NCBI GenBank assembly: GCA_020696345.1 | Contig: JAEHCK010000008.1 | Coordinates: 1-64,000, forward strand | DNA length: 64,000 nt | Reading direction: 5' to 3' | From: Thermoplasmata archaeon | Lineage (GTDB): Archaea; Thermoplasmatota; Penumbrarchaeia; JAEHCK01 | In this document: in pieces, positions 35,679-44,433 of the stretch | Position numbering within the stretch: the first letter of the stretch is position 1 | Layout of the letters: each line of letters opens with the position of its first letter | Notes under the pieces: generated by a model | What the model saw: the letters and a program-made list of their open reading frames with translations, nothing else | What the model was told of the DNA's origin: nothing | Database searches by the model: none | Made by a program: the position numbers and the translations under genes

Positions 35679-36698
35679 ATGCTTCCCGATCCTAAAAAGA
35701 CATATATTATCTCCGAGATCGGCGTGAACCATAATGGCTCGATAGCCTTGGCAAAAAAGCTGGTCGATGAAGCTTCTAACGCTGGAGTGGATGCGGTCAA
35801 ATTTCAAACATATAAAACGGAAAATGTGCTATCCTCAAAAGATGTGAAAAAGACGCCTTACCAAACCAGAGACAGTTCTACAAGTCAATATGATATGTTA
35901 AAGAAATTGGAATTATCTTCTAAAGAATTCGCTGAAATAAAGAAACATACCGAAAAAAAGGGTGTGGAATTCATGTCTACGGCTTGCGACCTGGATAGTG
36001 TAGATATTTTAGAAAATATTGGCGTGAATATATATAAAATAGCATCTGCAGAAATAATAAATAAACCATTGGTCGCAAAAGTAGCAAAAACTGGAAAACC
36101 AATCCTTCTCTCAACAGGTATGGCAACCATGGATGAGATCGAAAGAACTATAAATTATATTAAAGATATTAATAACAAAATAGTATTATATTTGTTACAT
36201 TGTACTACTTCATACCCTACTGTCTACTCGGAAGTGAATATGAATCTTTTAAAAACATTACAGGAAAGATTTAGCCTTCCAATAGGTTATTCCGATCATA
36301 CAATAGGAATTGAAGTATCTCTAATGGCAGTAGCCCAAGGAGCTAAGATAATTGAAAAGCATTTCACATTAGATAGAGCGATGGATGGTCCCGATCATTT
36401 TGCTTCCATAGAACCCGATGAGTTAAAAACACTGGTTAAATCAATTAGAAATATTGAGCAATCTTTCGGGAAAAGTCAAAAAATGATTACGAAAGAAGAG
36501 AAAATTAATATCGAGTACATGAGAAGATCGATCCATTTAGCTCGAGATGTTAAAAAGGGTCAAGAGATAAGATTAAATGATATTTCATTTACGAGACCAT
36601 ATGATGGTATCGAAATTTGGGAATATGATGATTTTATTGGAAGAAAAATAAACAAAAACAAATCAAAAGGAAAACCATTATTATATGAAGATTTTTAA
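35679..36698 (+). CDS. neuB: Nonulosonate synthase (NeuB family), copy 1
   Basis: A 339-residue PEP-dependent aldolase that condenses an N-acyl-mannosamine-type sugar with PEP to form a sialic-like acid. The TIM barrel has SEIGVNHNGSIALAKKLVDEA, VKFQTYKTENV, MSTACDLDSVDILENIGVNIYKIASAEI, LLSTGMATM, LLHCTTSYPT and PIGYSDHTIG. The C-terminal SAF (antifreeze-like) domain covers residues ~280-339 (RSIHLARDVKKGQEIRLNDISFTRP). The retained DxxxDHTIG and IEKHFTLDR motifs mark an active enzyme. It is more like LegI-type synthases than sialate synthases, but this is a judgement. Start: ATG with gagggat upstream. Confidence 0.94.
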   Translation: MLPDPKKTYIISEIGVNHNGSIALAKKLVDEASNAGVDAVKFQTYKTENVLSSKDVKKTPYQTRDSSTSQYDMLKKLELSSKEFAEIKKHTEKKGVEFMSTACDLDSVDILENIGVNIYKIASAEIINKPLVAKVAKTGKPILLSTGMATMDEIERTINYIKDINNKIVLYLLHCTTSYPTVYSEVNMNLLKTLQERFSLPIGYSDHTIGIEVSLMAVAQGAKIIEKHFTLDRAMDGPDHFASIEPDELKTLVKSIRNIEQSFGKSQKMITKEEKINIEYMRRSIHLARDVKKGQEIRLNDISFTRPYDGIEIWEYDDFIGRKINKNKSKGKPLLYEDF

Positions 36699-36733
36699 TA
36701 TTGATAAAAAAATTAGTGATTATCGGTGAGATT

Positions 36734-37477
36734 ATGAATTTAGCGGATAAGGTTGCAATAATAACAGGTAGTTCTAGAGGTCTCGGAAAAAGTATAGCTT
36801 TGACGCTTGCAAAAGAAAAATGTAATGTTGTAGTCAATTATATTAAAAATAAAGATGCAGCTGAAGATGTGGTTAATAAAATAAGATCGATGGGTTCAAA
36901 AGCGATTAGCATCCAGGCCGATGTTTCTGATGAGGAGCAGGTGCAAAATATGATTGAAAGAACCATTGAAGAATTTGTTAAAATAGATATTTTAGTTAAC
37001 AATGCTGCAGTATATGAAGATAGTACTGTCTGGAAAATGGATAAAGATATCTGGAGTAATGTTATCAATGTTGATCTAACAGGCGTATTCAATTGCACCA
37101 AACATGCAATTAAACCTATGAGAGAACAAGGGTGGGGTAGAATAATAATGATCGCATCCGTAGTTGGTCAAATTGGTGTATTTGGTACTAGTAATTACAC
37201 TGCTGCGAAAGCTGGTATCATTGGATTTTCAAAAGCGGTGGCAAAAGAGGTAGCCAGGAAAGGGATCACTGTAAATACGTTGTCATTGGGTTATTTCGAT
37301 ATCGGTATGTTGAAACGACTTCCTGAAGATGTTCAAGCCATGATACTCAAACAAATACCTATGGGTCGGTGGGGTAAGCCTGAAGAAGTGGGTAAAACCA
37401 TACTATTTTTAACTTCGGATGATGCAGCGTATATTACTGGTCAAGTAATTAATCTCAATGGCGGATATTATATGTAA
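36734..37477 (+). CDS. Short-chain dehydrogenase/reductase
   Basis: A 247-residue FabG-like SDR. It has the NAD(P) motif IITGSSRGLGKSIAL, DVSDEEQV near residue 63, LVNNAAVYED near 86, the catalytic Ser region IIMIASVVGQIG and YTAAKAG near 155, and a typical C-terminal TGQVINLNGGYYM. I start it at MNLADKVAII because ggtgag lies 7 nt upstream; an upstream Met would add 11 residues. It ends the rightward operon, so it probably modifies the nonulosonic acid or its precursor, like PtmA-type SDRs, rather than acting in fatty acid synthesis. Confidence 0.88.
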   Translation: MNLADKVAIITGSSRGLGKSIALTLAKEKCNVVVNYIKNKDAAEDVVNKIRSMGSKAISIQADVSDEEQVQNMIERTIEEFVKIDILVNNAAVYEDSTVWKMDKDIWSNVINVDLTGVFNCTKHAIKPMREQGWGRIIMIASVVGQIGVFGTSNYTAAKAGIIGFSKAVAKEVARKGITVNTLSLGYFDIGMLKRLPEDVQAMILKQIPMGRWGKPEEVGKTILFLTSDDAAYITGQVINLNGGYYM

Positions 37478-37528
37478 AATAATATTGCAATTATGCAAAT
37501 AATTTTTCGCATTATCATATAACTACTT

Positions 37529-38230
37529 TTAGATTCTATTTTTTATTAAAGCTTCAGCAAGTTTCAGATCAAATTCCGAATTAATATCCAATGAACGGCT
37601 CTCATCCATGATCAACGGTCTTGTATCTTTTCCATAGAGCGTTCTTTCCTTCATTAGAACTTCCCTTTTCACTGAGTAATAAGCGCCATTTCTGTAGTAC
37701 ACTGGCGGCAGGTCCTGACTTCGTATGATCTCTTTTTCTTCGAATGAATAATCTTTTATTCTATCATTTTCAATAATTTTTGCTTTTAATGGATGGCGGT
37801 TATCACCCTTGATCACACCCACCACCGAGTCGGCATCGGTATCGAGATGTTTCTTTATTCCGGAATCGATATCATCCACCGTTCGTAACGGTGCAGTTGG
37901 CTCCAACAGGACAATAATATCCGGCAAGAGTAGATCATTGTCTTCCATAAATTTCACGGCATGGATCAGAACATCAACACTCTTGGTCATATCCTCAGCC
38001 AGTTCTTTCGGCCGCATGAACGGCACTTCAGCGCCATATTCTCTTGAGATCTGTGCAATTTCCTCATCGTCCGTTGATACGATCAATTTATCGATATATT
38101 TCGATCTTTTAGCCTCAAGAATAGTATACGCGATCAACGGTTTTCCGGCAAGTAATTTAACATTCTTCTTGGGTATCCGTTTCGAGCCTCCGCGGGCAGT
38201 GATAATTCCGAGGATCTTCTTATCCAACAC
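37529..38230 (-). CDS. neuA: CMP-nonulosonate cytidylyltransferase, copy 2
   Basis: A 233-residue second copy, about a third identical by eye to the one at 31,418. The signature is IITARGGSKRIPKKNVKLLAGKPLIAYTI, with LEPTAPLRTVDDIDSG near residue 107, VVGVIKGDNRHPLKAK near 138 and SLDINSEFDLKLAEALI at the end. It starts at a GTG 5 nt after the neuC stop and ends the leftward neuB-neuC-neuA operon. It should activate the acid made by the copy-2 synthase. Confidence 0.92.
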   Translation of the reverse strand: MLDKKILGIITARGGSKRIPKKNVKLLAGKPLIAYTILEAKRSKYIDKLIVSTDDEEIAQISREYGAEVPFMRPKELAEDMTKSVDVLIHAVKFMEDNDLLLPDIIVLLEPTAPLRTVDDIDSGIKKHLDTDADSVVGVIKGDNRHPLKAKIIENDRIKDYSFEEKEIIRSQDLPPVYYRNGAYYSVKREVLMKERTLYGKDTRPLIMDESRSLDINSEFDLKLAEALIKNRI

Positions 38231-38235
38231 ATCAC

Positions 38236-39402
38236 CTAGAAAAATAATCTTTTTTGTATTTCCGGTTCGACCTTGCTCAAGATATCGGCAATTCTTTCAC
38301 CGGCCTTTCCGTCGCCGTAAATGTGATCTGGTTCGTAACGGCCGTGGTCCAGCTGGCGTTTTATTGCATCTTTGATCTCATCTTTATCATATCGGACATC
38401 GATAACGTTCTTACCCCGCGCACGGCCTGCCTGGCGCGTACCGATATTGACCGCGGGCGTGCCCATGATCGCGCCCTCGCGGATGCTGCTGCTGGAGTTT
38501 CCCACGATGCAATCGCAATTGATCATCAGCTTGGTGTAAATGTCCGGCGGCAAATTCGTAAACAGATGTAAAAAATGGTCAACATCGTTCTTTTCTCTAA
38601 ATGTACGTATTTCTTTGGAAATGTCCTCCGAACCAGCATCCACATTTGGCCAGAGCATGAGTGTGGGGTATTCCAATTCTTGCAGGGCGAGTAGCGTGTT
38701 CTTGACCTGTGTCCTCCCCTGGCCGTATTCGGTGGTGACCGGATGCTGGGAAACTAAAATAAAGCCCTTTGAGATATCGAACGAACCTCCAACACCTTTG
38801 TATCTTTCGAAAATATCGAAATCGATCTTTGGCTTTTTCATGATATCCAGGACCATATCAACTCTTGGGCAGCCCACATTGAATACCATCTCCGGGTTCT
38901 CACCCAGTTTGATTATCCGTTGGGCCGCCAGCTCGTTGGCCGGGAAATGAATATGTGCAAGTTTGGTGATCGCATGTCTGATGCTCTCATCAATGGTGCC
39001 CGAGACCTCGCCGCCCATGGTGTGTGCAATTGGTATGTTCATGAACGCGGCGGTAACGGCAATGGCCATAACTTCAAATCTGTCTCCAACTGCAATTACC
39101 GTATCTGGTTTCAGATTCTGAAATGAGGTTGCCAGTTCGATGATACCCAACCCTGCGGATTTTGCCATTGTGACCGGCGTCTCACCCTCCACCGTCATAT
39201 ATAATTCTTCTTCAACCGAGAAGCCGTCCTGGATGATAAAATTATAAGCACGACCGAAACGCGGCAGTAGAGCAGATGCGCCCACTATAAGTTTTAATTC
39301 GAGATCTTCGTGATCCCGGATCGCGAATAAGGCGGTTTTTATACTGCTGTAATTGGCCCGGTTCACGATGGGAACGCAGATCCTTTTCTTCTTATTACTC
39401 AT
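38236..39402 (-). CDS. neuC: UDP-N-acetylglucosamine 2-epimerase, hydrolysing (NeuC/LegG family)
   Basis: A 388-residue GT-B-fold epimerase that releases an N-acetyl-mannosamine-type sugar from its UDP form. It has VPIVNRANYSSIKTALFAI, VIAVGDRFEVMAIAVTAAFMNIPIAHTMGGEVSGTIDESIRHAITKLAHIHF near residues 97-150, VSQHPVTTEYG near 223, CDCIVGNSSSSIREGAIMGTPAVNIGTRQAGR near 305 and the C-terminal region. These fit the hydrolysing NeuC group rather than non-hydrolysing WecB. The start overlaps the neuB copy-2 stop as ATGA. The gene is distinctly GC-richer than the glycosyltransferase genes to its right. Confidence 0.93.
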   Translation of the reverse strand: MSNKKKRICVPIVNRANYSSIKTALFAIRDHEDLELKLIVGASALLPRFGRAYNFIIQDGFSVEEELYMTVEGETPVTMAKSAGLGIIELATSFQNLKPDTVIAVGDRFEVMAIAVTAAFMNIPIAHTMGGEVSGTIDESIRHAITKLAHIHFPANELAAQRIIKLGENPEMVFNVGCPRVDMVLDIMKKPKIDFDIFERYKGVGGSFDISKGFILVSQHPVTTEYGQGRTQVKNTLLALQELEYPTLMLWPNVDAGSEDISKEIRTFREKNDVDHFLHLFTNLPPDIYTKLMINCDCIVGNSSSSIREGAIMGTPAVNIGTRQAGRARGKNVIDVRYDKDEIKDAIKRQLDHGRYEPDHIYGDGKAGERIADILSKVEPEIQKRLFF

Positions 39403-40403
39403 AATTTACCACCAACATCCACTCTTCTTATTACAGTATTCTTTTTGATATTCCTGGCCGCTTTCTTGCCAATGATCTTATCGAAGAATTTCGGATGCAG
39501 GCCCGAGCCCGGTTTCTTGATCGAGATCATATCCTTTTTTATGATCGTTCCCTTCGGGATGTTCCTGAGCGAAACTATGCTTTTCTGAAATACGGCCTTC
39601 ATCTCTTCATACTTTGAAATGTCGTCTTTGTCCACATCATGGGACTGCATCAGTTCGATTGCATGTATGCCAGCCACCAGGTCGTAGAACTGCTCGGGCT
39701 CCAGTGAATGGTGCGCATCGGACCCGTACAGGTGCCTGCTCAGTGTGAAATGCTTTTCGATCACCACCGCCCCATGGGTCACCGCGGCGAATGCGGAATA
39801 GTTGGTCAACGAGTGGTCCGATAATCCCACGGGCAGCGAATAACGCTCTTCCATCTCCAGCATGATGTTCAAACCGATCTCCTTGTATTTGGTCGGGTAA
39901 GCGCTGGTGCACTGCAGGATCGTCAAGTTATCATGATACTCGAGTATCGCATCCACGGCCTCATCCAATTCGGCCCAGTTGCTCATGCCCGATGACAGAA
40001 TTATCGGTTTGTCCGTTTGCGCCACATATCTTAGCATGGGTAAATTGGTAACCTCGCCGGACGGGATCTTGTATCTCTTGACGCCAACATTCTCCAGCAG
40101 ATCCACCGCTTCTATGGAAAATACCGAGGACATGAACTCAACTTTGTGTGAGTCGCACGTCTTTTTAAGTAATTTCCACTGCTCCTCCGAAAATCCGGTC
40201 CGTTTGAAATACTCGAAGCGCGGCTCGCCCTTGAAAAATGGCGGCATGGGTGCGTTGGGGAGTGTCTCGGCGTCGGGTATGTGGGTTTGGAACTTGATTA
40301 TATTGGCGCCGCATTTTGAGGCAGCCTCTATCATGTTCATGGCATTTCCAATGCTGCCGTCATGTGTTGAACCGATCTCTGCGATGATCTTGCATTTGGT
40401 CAT
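39399..40403 (-). CDS. neuB: Nonulosonate synthase (NeuB family), copy 2
   Basis: A 334-residue PEP-dependent synthase with its own SAF domain (residues ~275-334: KSIVSLRNIPKGTIIKKDMISIKKPG). Core motifs are AEIGSTHDGSIGNAMNMIEAA, KFQTHIPDAET, FMSSVFSIEAVDLLENVGVKRYKIPSGEV, LSSGMSNWAE, LQCTSAYPT, VGLSDHSLTN and VIEKHFTLSR. It differs clearly from copy 1 (35,679). First gene of the tight leftward neuB-neuC-neuA operon, with agaggt before the ATG. The extended PFFKGEPRFEYFKRTGF insert near 55 is also seen in sialate-type synthases that act on 6-deoxy sugars, as I recall, so the product could be a legionaminic-type acid. Confidence 0.93.
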   Translation of the reverse strand: MTKCKIIAEIGSTHDGSIGNAMNMIEAASKCGANIIKFQTHIPDAETLPNAPMPPFFKGEPRFEYFKRTGFSEEQWKLLKKTCDSHKVEFMSSVFSIEAVDLLENVGVKRYKIPSGEVTNLPMLRYVAQTDKPIILSSGMSNWAELDEAVDAILEYHDNLTILQCTSAYPTKYKEIGLNIMLEMEERYSLPVGLSDHSLTNYSAFAAVTHGAVVIEKHFTLSRHLYGSDAHHSLEPEQFYDLVAGIHAIELMQSHDVDKDDISKYEEMKAVFQKSIVSLRNIPKGTIIKKDMISIKKPGSGLHPKFFDKIIGKKAARNIKKNTVIRRVDVGGKL

Positions 40404-40435
40404 AAATAAACCTCTTGTTACATGATTGTTTAAAT

Positions 40436-41878
40436 TTAAAAATCTATTGGCACCTCGGAGATAATGTATCTGAATTTTCCTGAATCTGTAACTGGAATAT
40501 CATCAACATAAATAATTTCAATGTCAATACTTTCATCATCACTGATATGGTCAATTGTCCAATCGTCATGAACCATTCTTATAAAATACAATTTAATTAA
40601 CTCTTCTGTTTCTTCAGTATATTCTTTTCCTTTTACAACTCTCATTTCTATTTTATTTTTTGATCTTTGAATTATCTGATATTGATCAATAGGAAAACAA
40701 TATAACATTGTAGTAATATTTGTAGGACTTAAATATTGACCATTATCTAAAATAATCATGTCATTGCTTCTTCCTTCGATCGATCTCATTAAAGGTAGAT
40801 TAACACCGCAAGAGCATGATTCTTCGGATGGGATCCCAAGATCTTCTATTCCATATCTGATCAATGGAAATACATAATTATGCAGATCAGTAATAATAAT
40901 ATTTCCAAGCTCACCGGGAGCACATATCGAGTCGTTTTTAATAAATTCCAATACAATATTTTCTGAACTTATGTGATATCCAGTATGTTCTTTACATTCG
41001 GCTGCAATGCCTGAAATCTCTCTTGCGCCATAAAAATCATAAATATTACATTTAAACGTCTCTTTAAAAAGTTTTCTTTGCGAATCGAGTAATTTCTCTC
41101 CCTGAGTCACCATTATATCTGCTTGTATATTATTTATATTCCGACTTTTCAGATATCTTGCAAATATCTCGGCACTCGCAGAATTTGTATACACAACTTT
41201 TGGTTTTAATTTTTTCCATTCATTAATAAATACAGATATTTCCCCCTCGGAAAAATTGTATGCATTTAGAAATATTGTATTTGATAAGAGTTTGTCTTTG
41301 AGTTTATTTGAAGTTTTATTTGTTCTAAACCGTGGTGATAACCCACCAAACTTTGCTATTTTATCTCCCTTTTTAATGTCCCACCAGTCAAATGCTCTCC
41401 ATTGCGCGGCGTGTCCCCAATCCTTGCACTCTTTTGTTACAAAAAATTCCAGTGGTTTTCCTGTGGACCCGCCTGTTTGATAGGGTATTTTGTTGACATT
41501 TTTGTCGGTGGTAATAAGATCTTTAAAATTCTTTCTGATCGTTTCTTTAGTTAAGATCGGTAATTTTGATAGATCACTAAGTGTTTTTATATCTCCAGGT
41601 TTCAATTTCAATTTGTTAAATATTTTGCGATAATAAGGAACATTTTGATAAGCATACAATAAAAGTCGTTTTAATCGTTCAAATTGAAGTTTTTCAATAT
41701 TTTCAAGGGTGAAATATTGCGACCTCTTCAAAAATTTGTAACATTTCCATCTTTGGTCTCTTTTGATAAATTGGTTAATATTCCACATACTGTGGATTCC
41801 GGAAGCGATCAAGTTATCAAACAATTGGTCCATATTAATACCGTGTGTGATCTTTCTAATTTTTAAGAATTTGTTCAA
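40436..41878 (-). CDS. Phenylacetate-CoA-ligase-like adenylating protein (CapK family)
   Basis: A 480-residue AMP-forming-enzyme fold of the PaaK/CapK type often found in polysaccharide clusters. It has the ATP/AMP loop YQTGGSTGKPLEFFVTK near residue 127, YTNSASAEIFARYLKSR near 232 and FYGAREISGIAAECKEHTG near 285. The C-terminal hinge has LPLMRSIEGRSNDMIILDNGQYLSP near 365. A cysteine pair (ESCSCGV) lies near 357. The role in glycan assembly is not known; it could activate an acyl group or adenylate a sugar acid. The start codon is TTG at 41,878, inside the 3' remnant of another gene. Confidence 0.8.
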   Translation of the reverse strand: MNKFLKIRKITHGINMDQLFDNLIASGIHSMWNINQFIKRDQRWKCYKFLKRSQYFTLENIEKLQFERLKRLLLYAYQNVPYYRKIFNKLKLKPGDIKTLSDLSKLPILTKETIRKNFKDLITTDKNVNKIPYQTGGSTGKPLEFFVTKECKDWGHAAQWRAFDWWDIKKGDKIAKFGGLSPRFRTNKTSNKLKDKLLSNTIFLNAYNFSEGEISVFINEWKKLKPKVVYTNSASAEIFARYLKSRNINNIQADIMVTQGEKLLDSQRKLFKETFKCNIYDFYGAREISGIAAECKEHTGYHISSENIVLEFIKNDSICAPGELGNIIITDLHNYVFPLIRYGIEDLGIPSEESCSCGVNLPLMRSIEGRSNDMIILDNGQYLSPTNITTMLYCFPIDQYQIIQRSKNKIEMRVVKGKEYTEETEELIKLYFIRMVHDDWTIDHISDDESIDIEIIYVDDIPVTDSGKFRYIISEVPIDF

Positions 41879-41981
41879 TTAATTTTATTACTCTCTTTGT
41901 TGATTTTCCATCGAATTTGAAAACTTGTTCGGCAAGTACCTTTTTTCTGTTAATGTTTGAATTTCGCAAAGCCTCTAATTA
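41856..41981 (-). pseudogene. 3' remnant of a GT-B glycosyltransferase-like gene
   Basis: The minus strand between the methyltransferase stop and the CapK start encodes EALRNSNINRKKVLAEQV, then FKFDGKSTKRVIKLIEQILKN and a stop. This parallels the C-terminus of the gene at 43,060 (IYKFDGKSTKRVIDLIEQII). Only about 41 codons remain, preceded by an in-frame TAA that is the methyltransferase stop. It is the scar of a recombination that replaced the rest of the gene. Confidence 0.75.
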
Positions 41982-43022
41982 TTTAATTGATTTGTGATAA
42001 ACTTTTTTAATCATATTATAAAGTCCAGCATGCTTTAATAAACCCTTTATTTTTAACCTAGTTAGATACTTATTTCTATAAACCTCCATTCTTTTTAAGA
42101 AAGACATTGCATTATTATAGTTATTCTCATAATCAAATTCATAATTTCTTTTTTTATTTGAAAAAGGTTTGAAAATACTATAAACGGTTTCATTTCCACA
42201 CAAAAAATCATAACCGGTTTTGTTCATAAGATTCCTTAATGTTGTTAGAGTAAAATAATATACATGTGCAATCACAACCCAATTAAGGAAATCTCCGTGA
42301 CCGTAGTCTTTCATATATCTAAGACCGGGAACTTCAATATATATGATAGTATTTTCATTTATCATCGATCTTAATTTAGTCAGTTCTTTAACAGGGTCTA
42401 ATATATGCTCCAGTACATGCGAATAAATTACGATATCCGGAGTCCATGGTAAAACTACATTCTCAATCGTTCCAATTTCTAAGTGTAAATTGTATTTATC
42501 TCGTCCAAATTCTATATATTTTGGATCTAAATCACAACCATAAACTTCATTTCCTTTTTCTTTAAAATAGTTTAATATACCACCAGATGCTGTTCCAATC
42601 TCAAAAACTCGTAAGTCGGATAAATTAATTTTTAAATTATTCTTTAAATAATTATAAATTCTTTTTCCTCTTAAATATCGAGAGTTGAAAAAATCTTTAG
42701 TAGGGGCATCTCTCCCTCTGTATAACTTATTATATTCTACTTTATAAAACTGATTATAATTTTTCTGTCTCATTCTTGGATTTATTTGAATTAAACCACA
42801 ATCTTTACAAATCACTACAGGCAAATATAATCCAAAACGATCTTTCTCAGATAATATTTCAAAATTCTTACCATTGCAAATACAACAGGGCACTTCATTA
42901 AATGAATAAAAACCTTCTTTTATTTTATACTCTATCTGCTTCTTCATTCTAACTTGCAATTCATTTAAGTCAATAGTTGGCTTTCCATCATATTTAAATC
43001 GATTAGATAGCATTTTTAACAA
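41979..43022 (-). CDS. SAM-dependent methyltransferase with N-terminal zinc ribbon
   Basis: A 347-residue class I methyltransferase. Cysteines in CCICNGKNFEIL near residue 46 and VICKDCGLIQINPRM near 70 form a zinc ribbon seen in sugar-modifying methyltransferases. The SAM motif is LRVFEIGTASGGILNYFKEKGNEVYGCDLDPKY near 137-170, and VIYSHVLEHILDPVKEL near 207 is the post-I signature. It probably methylates a glycan sugar. The lysine-rich C-terminus has no membrane segment. The 5' end follows the GT-B gene at 43,060 by about 37 nt. Confidence 0.85.
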   Translation of the reverse strand: MLKMLSNRFKYDGKPTIDLNELQVRMKKQIEYKIKEGFYSFNEVPCCICNGKNFEILSEKDRFGLYLPVVICKDCGLIQINPRMRQKNYNQFYKVEYNKLYRGRDAPTKDFFNSRYLRGKRIYNYLKNNLKINLSDLRVFEIGTASGGILNYFKEKGNEVYGCDLDPKYIEFGRDKYNLHLEIGTIENVVLPWTPDIVIYSHVLEHILDPVKELTKLRSMINENTIIYIEVPGLRYMKDYGHGDFLNWVVIAHVYYFTLTTLRNLMNKTGYDFLCGNETVYSIFKPFSNKKRNYEFDYENNYNNAMSFLKRMEVYRNKYLTRLKIKGLLKHAGLYNMIKKVYHKSIK

Positions 43023-43059
43023 GTCCTTTCAATAACATTTAATCCATTTTAATTTTTTT

Positions 43060-44433
43060 TTAATTATTGATATTTTTACACTTCAATATAATTTGTTCAA
43101 TTAAATCAATTACTCTCTTTGTAGATTTTCCATCGAATTTATAGATATGGTCATCGATGAACTTGCTTCGATTATTCACTAATTCTTTTTGGACTTTTTC
43201 ATCATATAAAGCACCTTCCACTGCATTTTTCAATTTCCTTTTCTGATATACCCCAATGGCGGCACCACTTGAGGCATAAGGGTATGGCTCGGAAGTATCC
43301 TTAAAATTTACCGTAATAACAGGTTTGTTACATAGAATTGCATCCATTGCTGTTGTAGAAGTGTGTGTAATTAGCAGATCGGATATTAGTATTAGATCAT
43401 GAAGCTCAAAATCCTGGACAATAATGACCTTTTTATTATTTGATCCTTTTAAATAATCGTATTCAGATATTTCTTGCTTTGGATGGACTTTGACAATTAA
43501 TATTACTTTATCAACTTTGAATGTTTCTCCAACAATATCTACCGTAAACTTTTTTCTTTCTTCCAAAGTCTGGATACGCTCTTCAACCGTGGATTGAGTT
43601 GTGAATAGAATGATTTTATTATTATTTACAATACCAAGTTTGTTTAACATTTGCTTTTTAATTTCATCATCAAATATTTTGTATTTTTGAAATAACACAT
43701 CATATCCGGGATATCCTGTAACCTCCATTTTATTTGGATCACCTCCCCATTTGACCCAGATCTTTTTCTGGTATGATCCCCAGTAGGCAACCTTCGTGGT
43801 TTCACCACCGCCATAAGCACAAATAATTTTTTTCAATGGATGGTTCATAATATTAGTCAGAAATAAACGATAAATTCCATTCAGTACATGAGATGTATTT
43901 ATTTTAAGAGAATTTTGATCAGGTCTAATAAAGATGTTAGGCTTCCACCAGGGCGCCAATCCATACTCCTTGAAATAGAAATCTGACGAGATCGCATGGG
44001 CTATTAACAAAGAAGGTATATTATTTTCTTTTGCATACCTGACAAAGTATCGTTCAGGATGATTCAGGTCATGGCCCACAACCAAGAGATCGGGATCGAT
44101 CTTATGCATTGTCATTTCTACTTGTTTTTTCAAATAAAAGTAGATGTAAAAATTATTGGTCAATAACCTTTCACCCCTGGACAACTCCGATCGCTTCTTG
44201 GTATAAGGATTTGTTTTCATTTTGATAATTTTAATATTATTTTCCCGTGCACTCTTTTTTATTTGTTCTTCTCCTATTACAATATCTTCCGGGATCGCCA
44301 CCACACATTTGGCGCCTTTGCGTTTTAATTCCGCAATAACCGGGATAAAACAGCGTAGATGGTTGTAATATGATGTTACGAATAATATGGTTCTGGAGAA
44401 TAATAATTTCAATTTAACACCATTTCTTTTCAA
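43060..44433 (-). CDS. GT-B-fold glycosyl/glycerophosphotransferase-like protein
   Basis: A 457-residue soluble protein with the CDP-glycerol glycerophosphotransferase-like/GT-B layout. An N-terminal Rossmann half carries ILFVTSYYNHLRCFIPVI near residue 15 and LLVVGHDLNHPERYFVRYAKENNIPSLLIAHAISS near 113. The C-terminal half has IILFTTQSTVEERI near 272 and SDLLITHTSTTAMDAILCNKPVITVNF near 355, whose HTSxTAMDA motif binds the nucleotide. It likely adds a sugar or alditol phosphate to the surface glycan. The start directly abuts the flippase stop. A remnant of a related gene is at 41,856. Confidence 0.75.
   Translation of the reverse strand: MKRNGVKLKLLFSRTILFVTSYYNHLRCFIPVIAELKRKGAKCVVAIPEDIVIGEEQIKKSARENNIKIIKMKTNPYTKKRSELSRGERLLTNNFYIYFYLKKQVEMTMHKIDPDLLVVGHDLNHPERYFVRYAKENNIPSLLIAHAISSDFYFKEYGLAPWWKPNIFIRPDQNSLKINTSHVLNGIYRLFLTNIMNHPLKKIICAYGGGETTKVAYWGSYQKKIWVKWGGDPNKMEVTGYPGYDVLFQKYKIFDDEIKKQMLNKLGIVNNNKIILFTTQSTVEERIQTLEERKKFTVDIVGETFKVDKVILIVKVHPKQEISEYDYLKGSNNKKVIIVQDFELHDLILISDLLITHTSTTAMDAILCNKPVITVNFKDTSEPYPYASSGAAIGVYQKRKLKNAVEGALYDEKVQKELVNNRSKFIDDHIYKFDGKSTKRVIDLIEQIILKCKNINN

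Noticed and set aside
37809-38375. A 188-codon frame opposite the neuA and neuC genes
   Set aside because: It spans the ends of two real genes on the other strand and has no independent support.
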